Of a stretch of 64,000 nt of DNA, positions 22,927 to 34,100 are shown in pieces. The position numbers were made by a program, and so were the translations under genes. Source of the stretch: Terana coerulea. Lineage: Eukaryota; Basidiomycota; Agaricomycetes; Polyporales; Phanerochaetaceae. The stretch lies in NCBI GenBank assembly GCA_024811115.1, contig JAKOGH010000030.1, forward strand, positions 167,964-231,963, in the 5' to 3' direction. The stretch's first letter is position 1, and each line of letters begins with the position of its first letter. The notes under the pieces were generated by a model, which had not been told where the DNA came from, did no database searches, and worked only from the letters and a program-made list of their open reading frames with translations.

Positions 22927-24503
22927 ATGGCTCAAACTACGACTCTTCCTATTCTTACCATTCACGGTGCAACCGCCACACACGTCGTCGGTGGCTCGAA
23001 CGTCGAGCTGAGCGCGGGCGACCTCACGCTAGTGGAAGCAGTCTCGGAAACCCATGAAGGGCCGAGTGTAACTGGGCCCAAGACGCTTCTGACCTTGACC
23101 ATCGGGAAAGCCGCTTTCCCGCTGTACGAGACCACCACATTCGGAACTGTTGCGGGCGACGAGAGATTGTATGTCTTCCGCCCCGAGCTTGGGAATGATA
23201 TCAAAGGGTGAGCATACACTTCGCAATAGTTGCACATTAGTCATCTGAAATCAAGCTACTGCGTCCTCGTAGATACGTTCGGATTACCTTACCAGATGGT
23301 GTGAGGGACGAGGGCTCGGAATTCCAGGCACTTCAAGCGACATTCGAGAAGACCCTTATCGCTCACGGTCTTTTGGAAGCCAGGCGAAGGGCCAAACGAG
23401 CGAACTGTGACAATCCCTGAAACATCGGTCATCCACGTCATTGGAGACACCTCCGTAGAAATTGCACGCGGCGACCTCGTCTTGTCGACGGTCAATACAT
23501 CCGAGCAGAAGCCAGACAACGACCCGAAGGCCGTGCTGACCTTGCGCGTGGGCAACGCCGCGTTCCCACTGCATAAGACCACATTGTTTGGCACGCTGGT
23601 CGAGAATGAGCGCACGTACGCATTCAAGCCGGAGATTGGCAGCGAGTCCCCTGGTGGCGGGTCAGTGCCCAGATTTCTTCTCCGCACACCTCACGGCTGA
23701 CATTGATTCTAGGTATGTGAAGATCATCCTCCCTCAAGAGATCACGTCCGATAACCAGCTTGCCGGTCTGCAAGAACAATACGAACAAATCCTGATCGAC
23801 TATGGTCTATTGAAAACCGGCGTTGAAGCCGTTGGCGACGAGCTTGGGCGAAGTGTCGGCCAAGACGCAGCAGGCGCCACGAATGCCATACGCCAAGCCA
23901 AGACTGAGTACGTGTGATTTTATACCCGGACGCTACGGACAGTCCACTAACGAACCGTGTCTCAGGTTTCTAACTGACAACCCGCCGACCACCTCGCCTG
24001 CCACCTTCACGCCCACTACGCACAGGGTCACTGCCGCTGGCGCCTCAGCCACGAACACTCTGTTCGGCGCCGCACAGACGATCTCGTACGCCGTCTCCTC
24101 CGCGGCGTCGACCGCCGGCGCGTGGATCTCGTCGCAAGTCGGGCCGGCGTCGCCGAGCACGGCCGAGTCGATGAACGCGCTTGTGCACGGGTACGACGCC
24201 GCCGTGCAGGGCGTCGCGGGCGGGGTCGTGGAGGTGAAGGACGCTGCCACGTCTGCGGTGGGCGATGTCGTGCAGAACGAGTTCGGGAAGGAGGCGCGCG
24301 ACGTGGGCGGGAACATCGCGGGGACCGTCGGCAACGTCGGCGGGGCGGCGGCGCAAGTCGCGGAGGTCGGGAACGCCGCGGCGCTCACGGCCTCGGGCGT
24401 CAAGGGCGCCGTGGCGGAAGATAACAAGATGCAGGAGGAGCTGGGCACGTTTAGGATCGAGGAGCAGGAGCAGACTGGAGAGTTCAAGGATGTGTCGATG
24501 TGA
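22927..24503 (+). CDS. Senescence/spartin-like domain protein with a duplicated N-terminal module
   Basis: Start MAQTTTLPILTIHGATA at 22927. Two homologous modules follow. Module 1 has NVELSAGDLTLV, LLTLTIGKAAFPLYETTTFG and YVRITLPDG; module 2 has SVEIARGDLVLS, VLTLRVGNAAFPLHKTTLFG and YVKIILPQE. The intron sits at the same place in each. Module 2 leads through FLTDNPPTT into an Ala/Gly/Val-rich C-terminal region (SYAVSSAASTAGAWISSQVG, GNIAGTVGNVGG) typical of the senescence-associated domain, ending EFKDVSM. That domain family associates with lipid droplets or membranes in plants and animals; the fungal role is not known to me. Module 1 as given runs into a stop at about 23419 because it is one base out of frame with module 2. 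Module 2 has no in-frame ATG of its own, so a single gene with a one-base break is likely. Confidence 0.7.
22948..23830 (+). repeat. Tandem duplication of the N-terminal exon pair
   Basis: Module 1 (about 22948-23385) and module 2 (about 23407-23830) encode alignable proteins of about 125 residues. Each is split by an intron just before YV(R/K)I and ends with HGLLE or YGLLK. The copies are diverged at DNA level, so the duplication is old. Confidence 0.7.
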
Positions 24504-24813
24504 GATAATGCTTCCCTATTTTATTGTATTATACCTCTGCCCTGTCAATGCTGAGAAGGACTGCTCTGTACTTATATCCCTGTAGTTGATAACAATGAAC
24601 GAAGCTTGCTCAACAGGATAGCGGGAGGTCGCAAGCGGAGAACGTACTTACAATGAGACAGACGGACATGTGGTAATGCGCGCTTATCCAGACTTTGTGG
24701 CGCAGAAGCTCTGACGGTGTTGCTGAACGCAGGCTGAACGTTGAACATGAGCACATTTAGCATGCATGCAGACCAAACATGAGAGCTCAAGAAGTCTACG
24801 TCGTCACTACGCG

Positions 24814-24873
24814 CAGTCCTCGCTAGTGTTCCAATAAGACATGGCTGTACAATTGGAACACTAGCGAGGACTG
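24814..24873. repeat. Perfect 22-bp inverted repeat with 16-nt loop
   Basis: The left arm 24814-24835 (CAGTCCTCGCTAGTG...) and right arm 24852-24873 (ATTGGAACACTAGCG...) are exact reverse complements over 22 bp, enclosing a 16-nt loop. It lies about 310 nt after the stop of the senescence-domain gene, outside any coding region. It could be a miniature inverted-repeat remnant, a hairpin in a 3' transcript, or a small rearrangement scar. Confidence 0.85.
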
Positions 24874-25244
24874 TTGACAATCTGGGTACCGCCGGTCGGG
24901 TGCGTGAGACAATCCATCTACAGCGCGTACATGCAAGCCAATTATTGTGTGATTCTACTATGAATTCTTGCAAACGCACATCTATAAACTATCTATAACT
25001 CGCAAGAAAGTGTCAGGATGGCGGCGGAGACGAAGGACCAGAAAGGCACCTCCAGTGGCCCCCAGTTCGAAGTCCGCCACCGCCTTCGACAACCTTTGTT
25101 CGACAGCACAGAAAATACCTGCCACTCCAGGCCACGTCTCCTCAATTCCAACCACCACCTCCGTGCATTGACCTTCCGGACCTTTCTGCACTCTAAACGC
25201 GTTCGAACGCGATCGCCGCCAGCCTACATCACAATAAGATCAAC

Positions 25245-26539
25245 ATGAAGATGACCCAGTTGAAGCACGCGGCCCATCTTGAGAAGGACCCACTCACAAA
25301 GGTTCGTTTTCCCTTTCCGTCGCTTAATGACGCGTATTCGATGGCCAACGCCTATGATAGAGTACATCTCAGCGCGCTGTGCAAGTCAAATGTGAAGAAA
25401 GAGAAGTTGACTCGCGTTTCCTGACCGTGCCGTTCACTCGCGTAAGAGCCTTCTCCTATCCGAGGTGGCCACACTAACCAAGTATTGTTTGGCCTGTGCA
25501 GCATGAGGTGAAGAGGGAGCACGGCGGCGGCGACGCATACGACACCAATGTGCGCCGGAAAGAAGCCCCTGCGTCACACATGACATTCCCTCGTCACCTA
25601 AAGACGGATACCACGAGCAAGAGGTCAGTGACTATGTGTGCACTGAGCCTCAATTCAACTAACATGATGATGTAGCGAGAACTGTTGTATGGGAGGTGAA
25701 GGCGGCGGATGGGATGAGTCTCCCTGTGACACTGATGCTGAGGACCACCGGCCGAGACGTGGGTGCTCGATATTCTTTGAATGCCCAATGTGTATCTGAC
25801 TTTGCCACTCAGTTGCAAGCATCAAGCGGGAGTACTCACCAGAAGCTATGGTACATGCCAACGCACAGGCGAAGTCAGAGCCAGTAACTCATGCCAAGCA
25901 GCAAACAGACGATTCAGCGATAATCGCGTTTTCCGTGACTACTACCACGGAACACGCAATTAACGGCGAAGCATCTGTCCCACACCAGCAGAGCACATCC
26001 TCTGTTTCTGGGGCGGAGGACGACAACCGGGAGTCTCCTGAATTCTCCTCGGTACCCCCGAGAATGATGAAACGGAGAGCGCGGAGGAAGACATAGCTGC
26101 ATCTTCAGAGCACAACCTTCCAGTCGCCCCAGAAAACCACATACCGGCCGCACCACAAGACGTACAAGTACGCACCGACTCTTTCCCCGTCCACGTGTAT
26201 GTACTTCTAGAGAAGTTCTCCGCGATAGCAAACGACACCAAGGCCGCGAAGGACAGGCTGCGCCGCATATTACGGAGCCTTGAGGACCTGGAGGCGCAGC
26301 GGATGGAAACCGCAGAGCAGTTGCGGCAGTTAGGTCATGTTGTCGAGGAGGTAGAGGAAGAGCCTGTAGAGGATGATGCTCACCAGCATGCACTTGAAGA
26401 AGTCAAGGTCGAGGAAGAGGAAGAGAACGCTTGGTCCGGGGTCAGCGACGTGTCGAGCGAGGGCAAAGACTCGGCGGTGGAGTCAGAGCAGGACCGCGCT
26501 TCGCACCCCGCAGAGCCCTTCGAGCGGTTTCAAGCGTAG
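25245..26539 (+). CDS. Unrecognised multi-exon protein with a C-terminal coiled coil
   Basis: I do not recognise this gene. Supported coding blocks are MKMTQLKHAAHLEKDPLTK, then (after GT..AG introns) HEVKREHGGGDAYD...FPRHLKTDTT, then TVVWEVKAADGMSLPVTLML. A frame with MVHANAQAKSEPVTHAKQQT follows. The last block runs from PENDETESAEEDIAASSEHN through YVLLEKFSAIANDTKAAKDR and LRRILRSLEDLEAQR to an acidic end (PFERFQA, stop at 26539). The YVLLEKF to EDLEAQR stretch is heptad-like and probably a coiled coil. The last block is one base out of frame with the block before it; one more C in the C5 run at 26055-26059 would join them. The 5' end is uncertain: an open region from 25018 may belong to an upstream exon. 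Confidence 0.5.
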
Positions 26540-27547
26540 AAGGGACGAAGACGAAGACGAGGATCTTGCTGAGGTCCGGAAGAAGGGTCGGTGGCAGTCG
26601 TGACTTATATACCCTCACGGACAAAGAGTTCTCTTGTATTTTTCTTGCGACGTGGATTGTATTCCGTATAGATAATGTTGTCTTTCAGCTCCTCCAAAAC
26701 AACTACAAGATTCCGGGATAGGTATAGATGGCCCAAAAAGATGGCTCCTCGAGGCCGGCATGCTTGACAGAAGGACGTGCTCGGGCACGCATGCGCATCC
26801 TTGATCCTAGCCACGAACAAAGACGTCGGATTTCTCCAGATCAAGTACTTGTTCAAAGTTGAGCGGTATGGCTGCATAAAACGTGCAACATATAGACAAC
26901 GCATAGATTGCAGAAGGATCGAGGACATGGACGGTGGAACGAAACAGTGCTTGGGATGCCGCGTCGAAAAGTCGTGGAGGCACGTGTGTCGGGCTGATGC
27001 GAAAATTGCCATTTTGGTGGACCGCCTTGCGGCGTGGGCGCTCTTCAAGCTCCTGAAGTCAATCCTCACTCCTGCTTTCAAGCGCGGCTGTAAAATGAAG
27101 AATAAAATGCTGCTAAAATTTCTGCTAAGAATTGATGCCAGCAATACCTTTGATATATGCAAGTAAAGATGGTGCACTTGGTGCTAGAACGATTACTTAC
27201 TCGGTGCACACGTACGTGCTGTGTTTTACATGTAGAGTTACAGATGGTAAGTAATATGCAATAAAATGAAATCTATGGGCTCTTTGGGCAAATTGCGATG
27301 TGTTCCAAGTATGATTTCTTGCGTATAACGAGCGCGAGGTCGCTAATTAAACGCGCATCACGTGCAGGTTTAGGGCAGGCCGATTCGCGGGCACGGATGC
27401 TGAAGGGCGTCTGTAAGCAATCGAGTTCAGACCGTCCATGCCGCGCCCCACGACGTTGAGGACCTAGTTCACGACATCAACGACGTCAAAGACAACCATT
27501 ACCTCCTGAGCTCTCCTCATTTTAATTTACTCCCTCATATTCTCAGC
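26540..27547. other. Intergenic, AT-rich in its middle, no gene recognised
   Basis: About 1 kb with opposing open frames of 129 and 190 codons (26777-27166 plus, 26605-27177 minus). Neither has a domain, a plausible splice pattern or a recognisable composition. The local AT richness (27090-27170) contrasts with the GC-rich genes on each side. Confidence 0.45.
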
Positions 27548-30500
27548 ATGAAGTCGAAACCGCGTACTTTGGTTGACATGTTCAACATCCCCGAGTCGAC
27601 GCCGTCGTCCTCGGTGCCGTCATCACGCGCGTCCTCGATGCTTCCCTCATCGAGGCCGTCATCGCCGGTCTCTGTTTCAACCTCTGCGTACTTTCCACCG
27701 ACTAGCTCCCCAGGCACTCCAGCCTCTTCGGTTGAACCTGCCCTGAGTGTTGAGTTGGACGATGAGGTGAGTGCTACGAGTCTCGAAGTCAGAGTGTCTA
27801 CTCATATTGTTGATTTATGTAAGGACGAGGAAGACCTCACGGTAAGTTAACCAGAATATATGCGCCTCAATTAACCTAATGCCAGTACCCTAGGAAGAAG
27901 ACAAGGAGAAATGGGCGAAGCTAGAGCCGTTCCTAGAGAGGGTCCAAGCATACGCGCGGATACTCAAGCAGCAGATGGAGTCCGCGAAAACTGGAGGCAA
28001 GCCTGAAAAGGCGGCGGAGAAGCCACCTTCCAGCTGTCAAACCACCACCCGGAAGGTGAAGTCGAAGCGAGCGCTGGATGAACCAAGTCCTTCTCATGCG
28101 GCGAAGAGGAGGAAGCTCGGTGAAGCAGAAACACCGGAAGAGGAGAATAGCCAGGACGAGGGGCAGCAAGCTCACGAACAGCCGCACACACCAGCCTTCA
28201 AGCAACCTGCTCTCATTACCGGTGCAACCTTGAAGGATTACCAGCTGGAAGGTGTGGCCTGGATGGCTGGTCTTTATTCACAAGGAATCTCAGGTATACT
28301 TGGTGAGTTGTCAACATATTCCTGCCACCTCTAAGTCTACTCACCGTTTCTGTCAGCGGACGAGATGGGGCTGGGCAAGGTATGTGCGGAACTGCAAACG
28401 AAGTGACGTAAACTGAGGATTTGTACCAGACTCTCCAAACTATCGCATTCCATGCCTATCTCCGTGAAAGGAGTGTTGCGCCGTTCATGGTCGTGTGCCC
28501 ACTTAGCGTGCTGAACAACTGGGCAGACGAGTTTCAGAAATTTGCTCCGGAGGTATCTACACAAACCTCAATTTGGTAGAGCATATACTCATGTATTCTT
28601 CCAGATCCCGGTCTGTGTATACCACGGGTCTCCCGAAGAGCGCGCGGAGATGAGAAGGACGAAGATGGTGATACCTGAAGCCGATCGCGAGAAGTGGTGG
28701 CTTGGTGTCGGCGGCCCTAGACCATCTTCTTCTAGCCTTTCGAAGTCAGCTGTCTCTAAGACTCCCAAGAAGCCAGCACCGAAACCGAAGGCATCAACTT
28801 CAAAAACGAAGCCTAAAACGCGTGCATCAGCCCGAGGGCGCAAGGGCCTGAATACGAGGAGCAAGAAAGCCGTCGAGACCGAGAGCGAGCCTAAAGAAGA
28901 CGCTGACGAGCAGCCTTCAGAGCCAGCTGCCAACACTGTGCAAACGGAAGATCAGCAAGGACCTGGCCCGCGCATGAAGACCATCTTTCCTGTCGTTCTG
29001 ACTACGTATGAGATAGTGATGAAAGACCGCGTAGAGCTCTCAGACTACCGCTGGGGCTTCGTTGTCGTTGATGAGGGCCATAGGTTGAAGAACATGGAGT
29101 GCCGACTAATGAGGGAACTCAAGTCGCTACCTGCCAACTCTAGAATGGTCTTAACTGGGACACCTTTGCACGTCAGTCCCTTTCTACTTCTCCGTCCGCG
29201 AATTTTGGCGAGCTCACATTATGTATCAGAATAACCTCGCAGAGCTGTGGTCACTGCTGAACTTCGTGCTCCCAGACGTCTTCACGGACCTGGATACATT
29301 CCAGGAATGGTAAAGCCTTAAACTACCCACTGCTCTGCGAGATATCTAACACACTGACACAGGTTCAGCCTCCCGACAACTTCGTCGTATTCACCGTCTT
29401 CAACGAAGGCAACGAAACTTATCGAAACTTTGCACTTAATTCTCCGACCGTTCCTACTGCGTAGATTAAAAGTAGACGTCGAGGCGAATCTTCCACCTAA
29501 GAAGGAATACGTACTGTATGCACCACTCAGCGTGCAACAACGCGAGGTCTACGACGCAGTCTTGAACGGCCATCTGCGAGCGCTTCTCATGAAGGCAGGG
29601 AAGAATCTTGACGGGACTGCTGTGCCGCCCACAGAAGAGTCCGACAGGAAGGTTGGCGGCCCTCGCATGAGCAAGCGGAGAGGCGACGCGCAGAAGAAGA
29701 AGTATGACGAGGATGAAGATGACGACGACTACTTCCGCAAACTTGAAAATGGGGAACTCGAGGCAGACAGGGCGCGCCTTGCTAGGAGCAAGACAGCTGA
29801 GGAGCTCGGACGAGAGTGGCAGCACAAGGCTCAACGTACGTCCCCGTCCCAATACCGTTACCGGTAGGACACTGACTCAAGTTTCGTTGTACAGTGAAGA
29901 AGGTGAACAACATGAAGCTACAGAACACCGTCATGCAGCTGCGCAAAGTGTGCTCGCACCCGTTCTTATTCGACTGGCCGACGGACCCTGTGACGATGCA
30001 GCCCATCCTCAACTCGGAGCTCGCGAGCGCGAGCGGCAAAATGATGCTGCTTAACCAGCTGCTCGATGAGCTGTTCGCGCGGAAGCACAAAGTGCTGCTC
30101 TTCAGCCAGTTCACGACGATGCTAGACATCATCGAGGTGCGTGCAGTTTCTTCAGCGCGTTCTCTGACGTGCAATTTAAAGTGACACATAGGACTGGGCA
30201 CAAGAGCTCAAGGGTTGGTCGATATGTCGGATTGACGGTTCGACCCCGATGGCGACGCGCCGCGAAGAGGTCCAACGGTTCCAAACGGGCGGAGACGATC
30301 CCGACGCACCGAGCTTATTCCTTCTGAGCACTCGTGCAGGAGGGTTAGGCTTGAATCTGGTTGCGGCAGACACGGTCATCTTCTACGACCAAGACTGGGT
30401 ACGACTGATCGATTTAGACTCGTATTTCCATCGCTTACACACCTGTTCAGAACCCCCAAATGGACCTCCAAGCACAGGATCGGGCGCACCGCATAGGCCA

Positions 30501-30948
30501 GACGAGACCCGTACTCATCTTCCGCCTCGTGAGTGCACACACCATCGAGACCAAGATCATGCAGCGCGCGACGGAGAAGCGCAAGCTCGAGGCGCTCGTC
30601 ATCGCGAAGGGCAAGTTCCGTGCGCCGACGGCGGCCGCGAGCGCGAACGCACCGGCAAAGAGCAAGGCGGAGACCATGGCGGAGATCGCCGCGGCGCTGC
30701 TCCGGCTCGAGGGCGAGCACATCCACGTCGCGCTCGAGGGACAGAGCGTCATCAGCGAGAAGGAGCTGGACGTGCTGCTGGACCGCCGGCCGGAGGTGTT
30801 CGTGGACCGTGGGAAGGGGTGGACCTCGAGCGGCGTGGACAAGACTGGCGAGGAGAAGGGCAGCAAGACTGCGTTTGCGGTGTACGACGCTCCAGTCGAC
30901 GAGGGCGGGGACGCCCTGGCGGGCATGATGGGTGAAGCCATCGAATAA
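27548..30948 (+). CDS. SNF2-family chromatin-remodelling ATPase, LSH/HELLS-IRC5 type
   Basis: Nuclear DNA-translocating ATPase of roughly 950 residues, interrupted by short introns. The N-terminus ([17 protein letters not shown]) is Ser/Pro-rich; then comes a coiled, charged segment ([20 protein letters not shown]). The helicase core begins [12 protein letters not shown]. Motif I is DEMGLGKT after splicing; then [12 protein letters not shown], motif II as DEGH (not DEAH), LTGTPL, the lobe-2 block [47 protein letters not shown] and [15 protein letters not shown] and overall order match the LSH/DDM1/IRC5 branch. A Lys/Ser/Pro-rich insert of about 95 residues (28690-28975) sits between motifs Ia and II. 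It ends [10 protein letters not shown] at 30948, only 168 nt from the convergent ABC transporter. Likely role: nucleosome remodelling in silent chromatin or repair. Confidence 0.9.
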
Positions 30949-31115
30949 GTGTAGCGGCGGTTTACGATATACTCCTAGCTAAAGTACATCGCTATCTGGT
31001 TGTACCCGGACTTCTTGCTTATATAGACACATCACTATGCTATGGCATGCACGGAATCGTCGTGAGATGGTACAAAGCTAGGAGGCAACCGGCCGCGGGT
31101 GTACTCTCGTACTAC

Positions 31116-34100
31116 TAGCGCAAACCGAGCCGCATAGTCCTAGACCCCCCAGGGTCTGCCATTGCATACAGCGCGGCCTTGTCAGAACTCTCTTCTACCA
31201 GCGCGCGCAGTAGACCATCCTCTTTGTCAAGGAGTGCCTTTGGCGTGCCGAATTCAACGAGACAGCCGGCCTCGAGCACCATCTGCGTTACAAAACTCAG
31301 TACTCAGCTCCTTGATAGAGCAAATACAGCTCACAATCTTATCATAGTCCAGGATGGTTTGCAGACGGTGTGCGACGGTGATGACTGTCACGTCCTTGAG
31401 CTCGGTTCGCAACGATTTCTGGATAACCGTGTCGGTTTCGTAATCTGCAATGTGTTGTGTTAAGAAGTATCACCGCCCGAACTGAGGATAACTCACCAAC
31501 TGCTGAAGTCGCCTCGTCTAAAATCAGCAACTTGCTTCTGCGGACAATAGCCCTAGCAAGCGCGATGATCTGGCGCTGCCCGACGGAGAGGTTGCCGCCC
31601 GAGCCCGCGACCTTCGTGTCCAAAGTGATTCGATTCTCGTCAGTGTCCTCCTGGAGCGAAAACAAGCCGGCAGATCGAAGGGCCTCGTTCAGGGTCGCGT
31701 CTTCGTATTGGCCAAACGGATCCAGGTTATGACGGAGGGTGCCGCTCATCAACTCAGGCTTCGATATGTGCCATCGTCAGTGAAGTCAGAGGAGCAGTAT
31801 GATTGAAGACTGACTATTTGGGGGATGATTGTGACGCTAGACCGGAGGGCATCCAAAGTAATGCTGTTGGTGGAAATTCCGTCGAACACAATGCTTCCTT
31901 CGGTGTGAATGCAGCGAAGGAGAGCCAACGTCAGGGTGGACTTTCCAGAGCCAGTCCGCCCCACTGTGATTTGAATGTCAGGGGTCGATCACAATGCCTA
32001 GCGGAGTCAGCTTACCTATTCCGACCCGCTCACCGGTAGCAATGGAGAACGACAGGTTCTTGAGCACGTACGGTCCATCCTGCAGACTAGAGCTTAGATG
32101 TTGATTGCTCTATAGCGACTTGACTGAAATGCGTACTGCTGAATATCGCGCAGAAAGATGCTCAACCCGTAGTTCACCGCTCGACGGCCAGTATGCAGGC
32201 GGCACATCTCCACCTTTCGGCTCTTGTTCAATGGACAGGTAGTGGTAGATGCGCTCCAAGCTACTTCCAGTCAGCAAGCCTTGTGTGGACCGCAAGCACT
32301 AGGACAAACCTGTTCGCGTTAACTAACCGCATAGGTATCAGCCACGCTGCAAGCATATGGGTGTATAAGCATACCTTCAAACCCGTTGTACATATTCACG
32401 GTCCAGAGTACCATCTCCGTGAAAGTCACTAGAAAGCTATGTCGGTATTTGACAACAAGACAAAGAGTGTGCAAGCTGACTTACCCGCAACCGTCAAGAT
32501 GAAGCCAATGGTCGAAGGGTCGGTAGAATAGCCGCTATACATCAAGTAAAATGCGACCGCCGCGGCAAAGATGGCCGAAATCATATCGATGCGTACACTG
32601 ATCCATCTGCACAAAATGTTAGGAACAACACGTTGCACAACAGTCAGCGAGCGCACCGTTGTAAGTTGTTAAACGCTCTAGCGGCGCGGGTGTAGTCGTT
32701 GATACGATCCAACAGTTGAGTGCGGAAGAAACCCTGTGCACCATAGGCCCGGATGGACACTAAAATGCCGCACGCCTCTCAGTTGCTTCTCAAAACGAAA
32801 CGATACACGTTGTTTGACTGACCGATACCGTCAATCCCACTGCCGAAGACAGCTAAAACAGGCGACTTCGCGTTTGACAGTTCCCGCTTGACGGCCATCT
32901 GTGCCCTCACGTACAAATGCCCGAACCATATTCCGAGGGCAGCAGCCAAGATGGCAGGCCCAAGGAAGACGGGAGTGTAGAAAATCACCGCGGCGAGCTT
33001 GATGAGCATGTTCATAGTCACGATGGCTGCAAGGCATTAGCAAGTAAGGAGGCCGGCGAACGATGGGACTCACAGAAAACACGCAGATAGCCCTGTACGG
33101 AGCCATCAACTGTTTTGAAGCGTTAGTTAAGCACGTCTGAGCAGGATTCATTTGCTCTACCTGCTTGTATGTCCTGTGTGCTGCGCGCAATCACCCGAGA
33201 TACAGGAGTTGTATCGAGCCACCTGAGAACGATGATCAACGACCAACAAGGTGGTGTTATGAAATACTCAGACCCACCTGAACGAACAGCCCACCAAGGA
33301 CGACATAAGCTTCGCGTTGATGGTACGCGAGGCGCGCATCGAGCCTCGAGTATAGAAGAATGTCCCGTAGGCGCTGCTAAGAACGACGGTGAAGATGATA
33401 GCGAAGTATATAGAGAGGTAGCTGCGTTGGAAGCTTGCGTTAGCAAGATTCTAGGGTAGCCAATTACACACTCACTAGGGTACTGCAACGCTTTCTCGTG
33501 GCTGCACGTCGTACTGATGCGCCCAGCGGCCCAGCCACCACATCTCAATGACGTCGAAGAACTCTGACAAGGCGATGCCGACGATGGCTTGGGTCCAGAA
33601 TAGGATGGGCCAATCGCCGCCCAAGGCAATCAGGAACATTTTCACTGGATGTGCATAGTGCATAGGAGTGTGACTGAGATCAACAAATTCCCACGGTGTT
33701 CGTATGGGTGAGCTCACCTGCGTCCCAGCTAACACGACCAATAGCGATATCCTCCGCAATAACCAGCTTGCCTTCTTTGCGCCCGGCGTCCGTTTCGAGG
33801 ACCTCTTCCTCAGTCTTGTCCAAGTCAAGAGCCTCTTTCTCGTGCTCGAGTTCTTTAATCAGGGCAGGGTTTGCATCCAGGGCATCGGAAATGGTGTTCT
33901 GGCCTGTGGCTCGACCGTTGCCACCCAACGAAACGACGAATTCCGGCCAAAGAGCTCGTGAGCGCGATGTTATGAGTCTGAAGTAGACATGATGCTTATC
34001 AGCTAGGGTGTTCGGCCGGCAAAGGGCAAGTTACGTACCACTAGGATTACCGTTCGTCCCTTGACCAAGTCGCCCCTCAAGCACTTATCCACTGATCCAG

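Noticed and set aside
23933..24487. 184-codon minus-strand Ser/Ala/Thr-rich frame
   Set aside because: Antisense of the Ala/Gly-rich senescence domain.
26605..27177. Opposing 190- and 129-codon frames that might be a gene
   Set aside because: No domain, no intron signals, AT-rich; neither strand is favoured.
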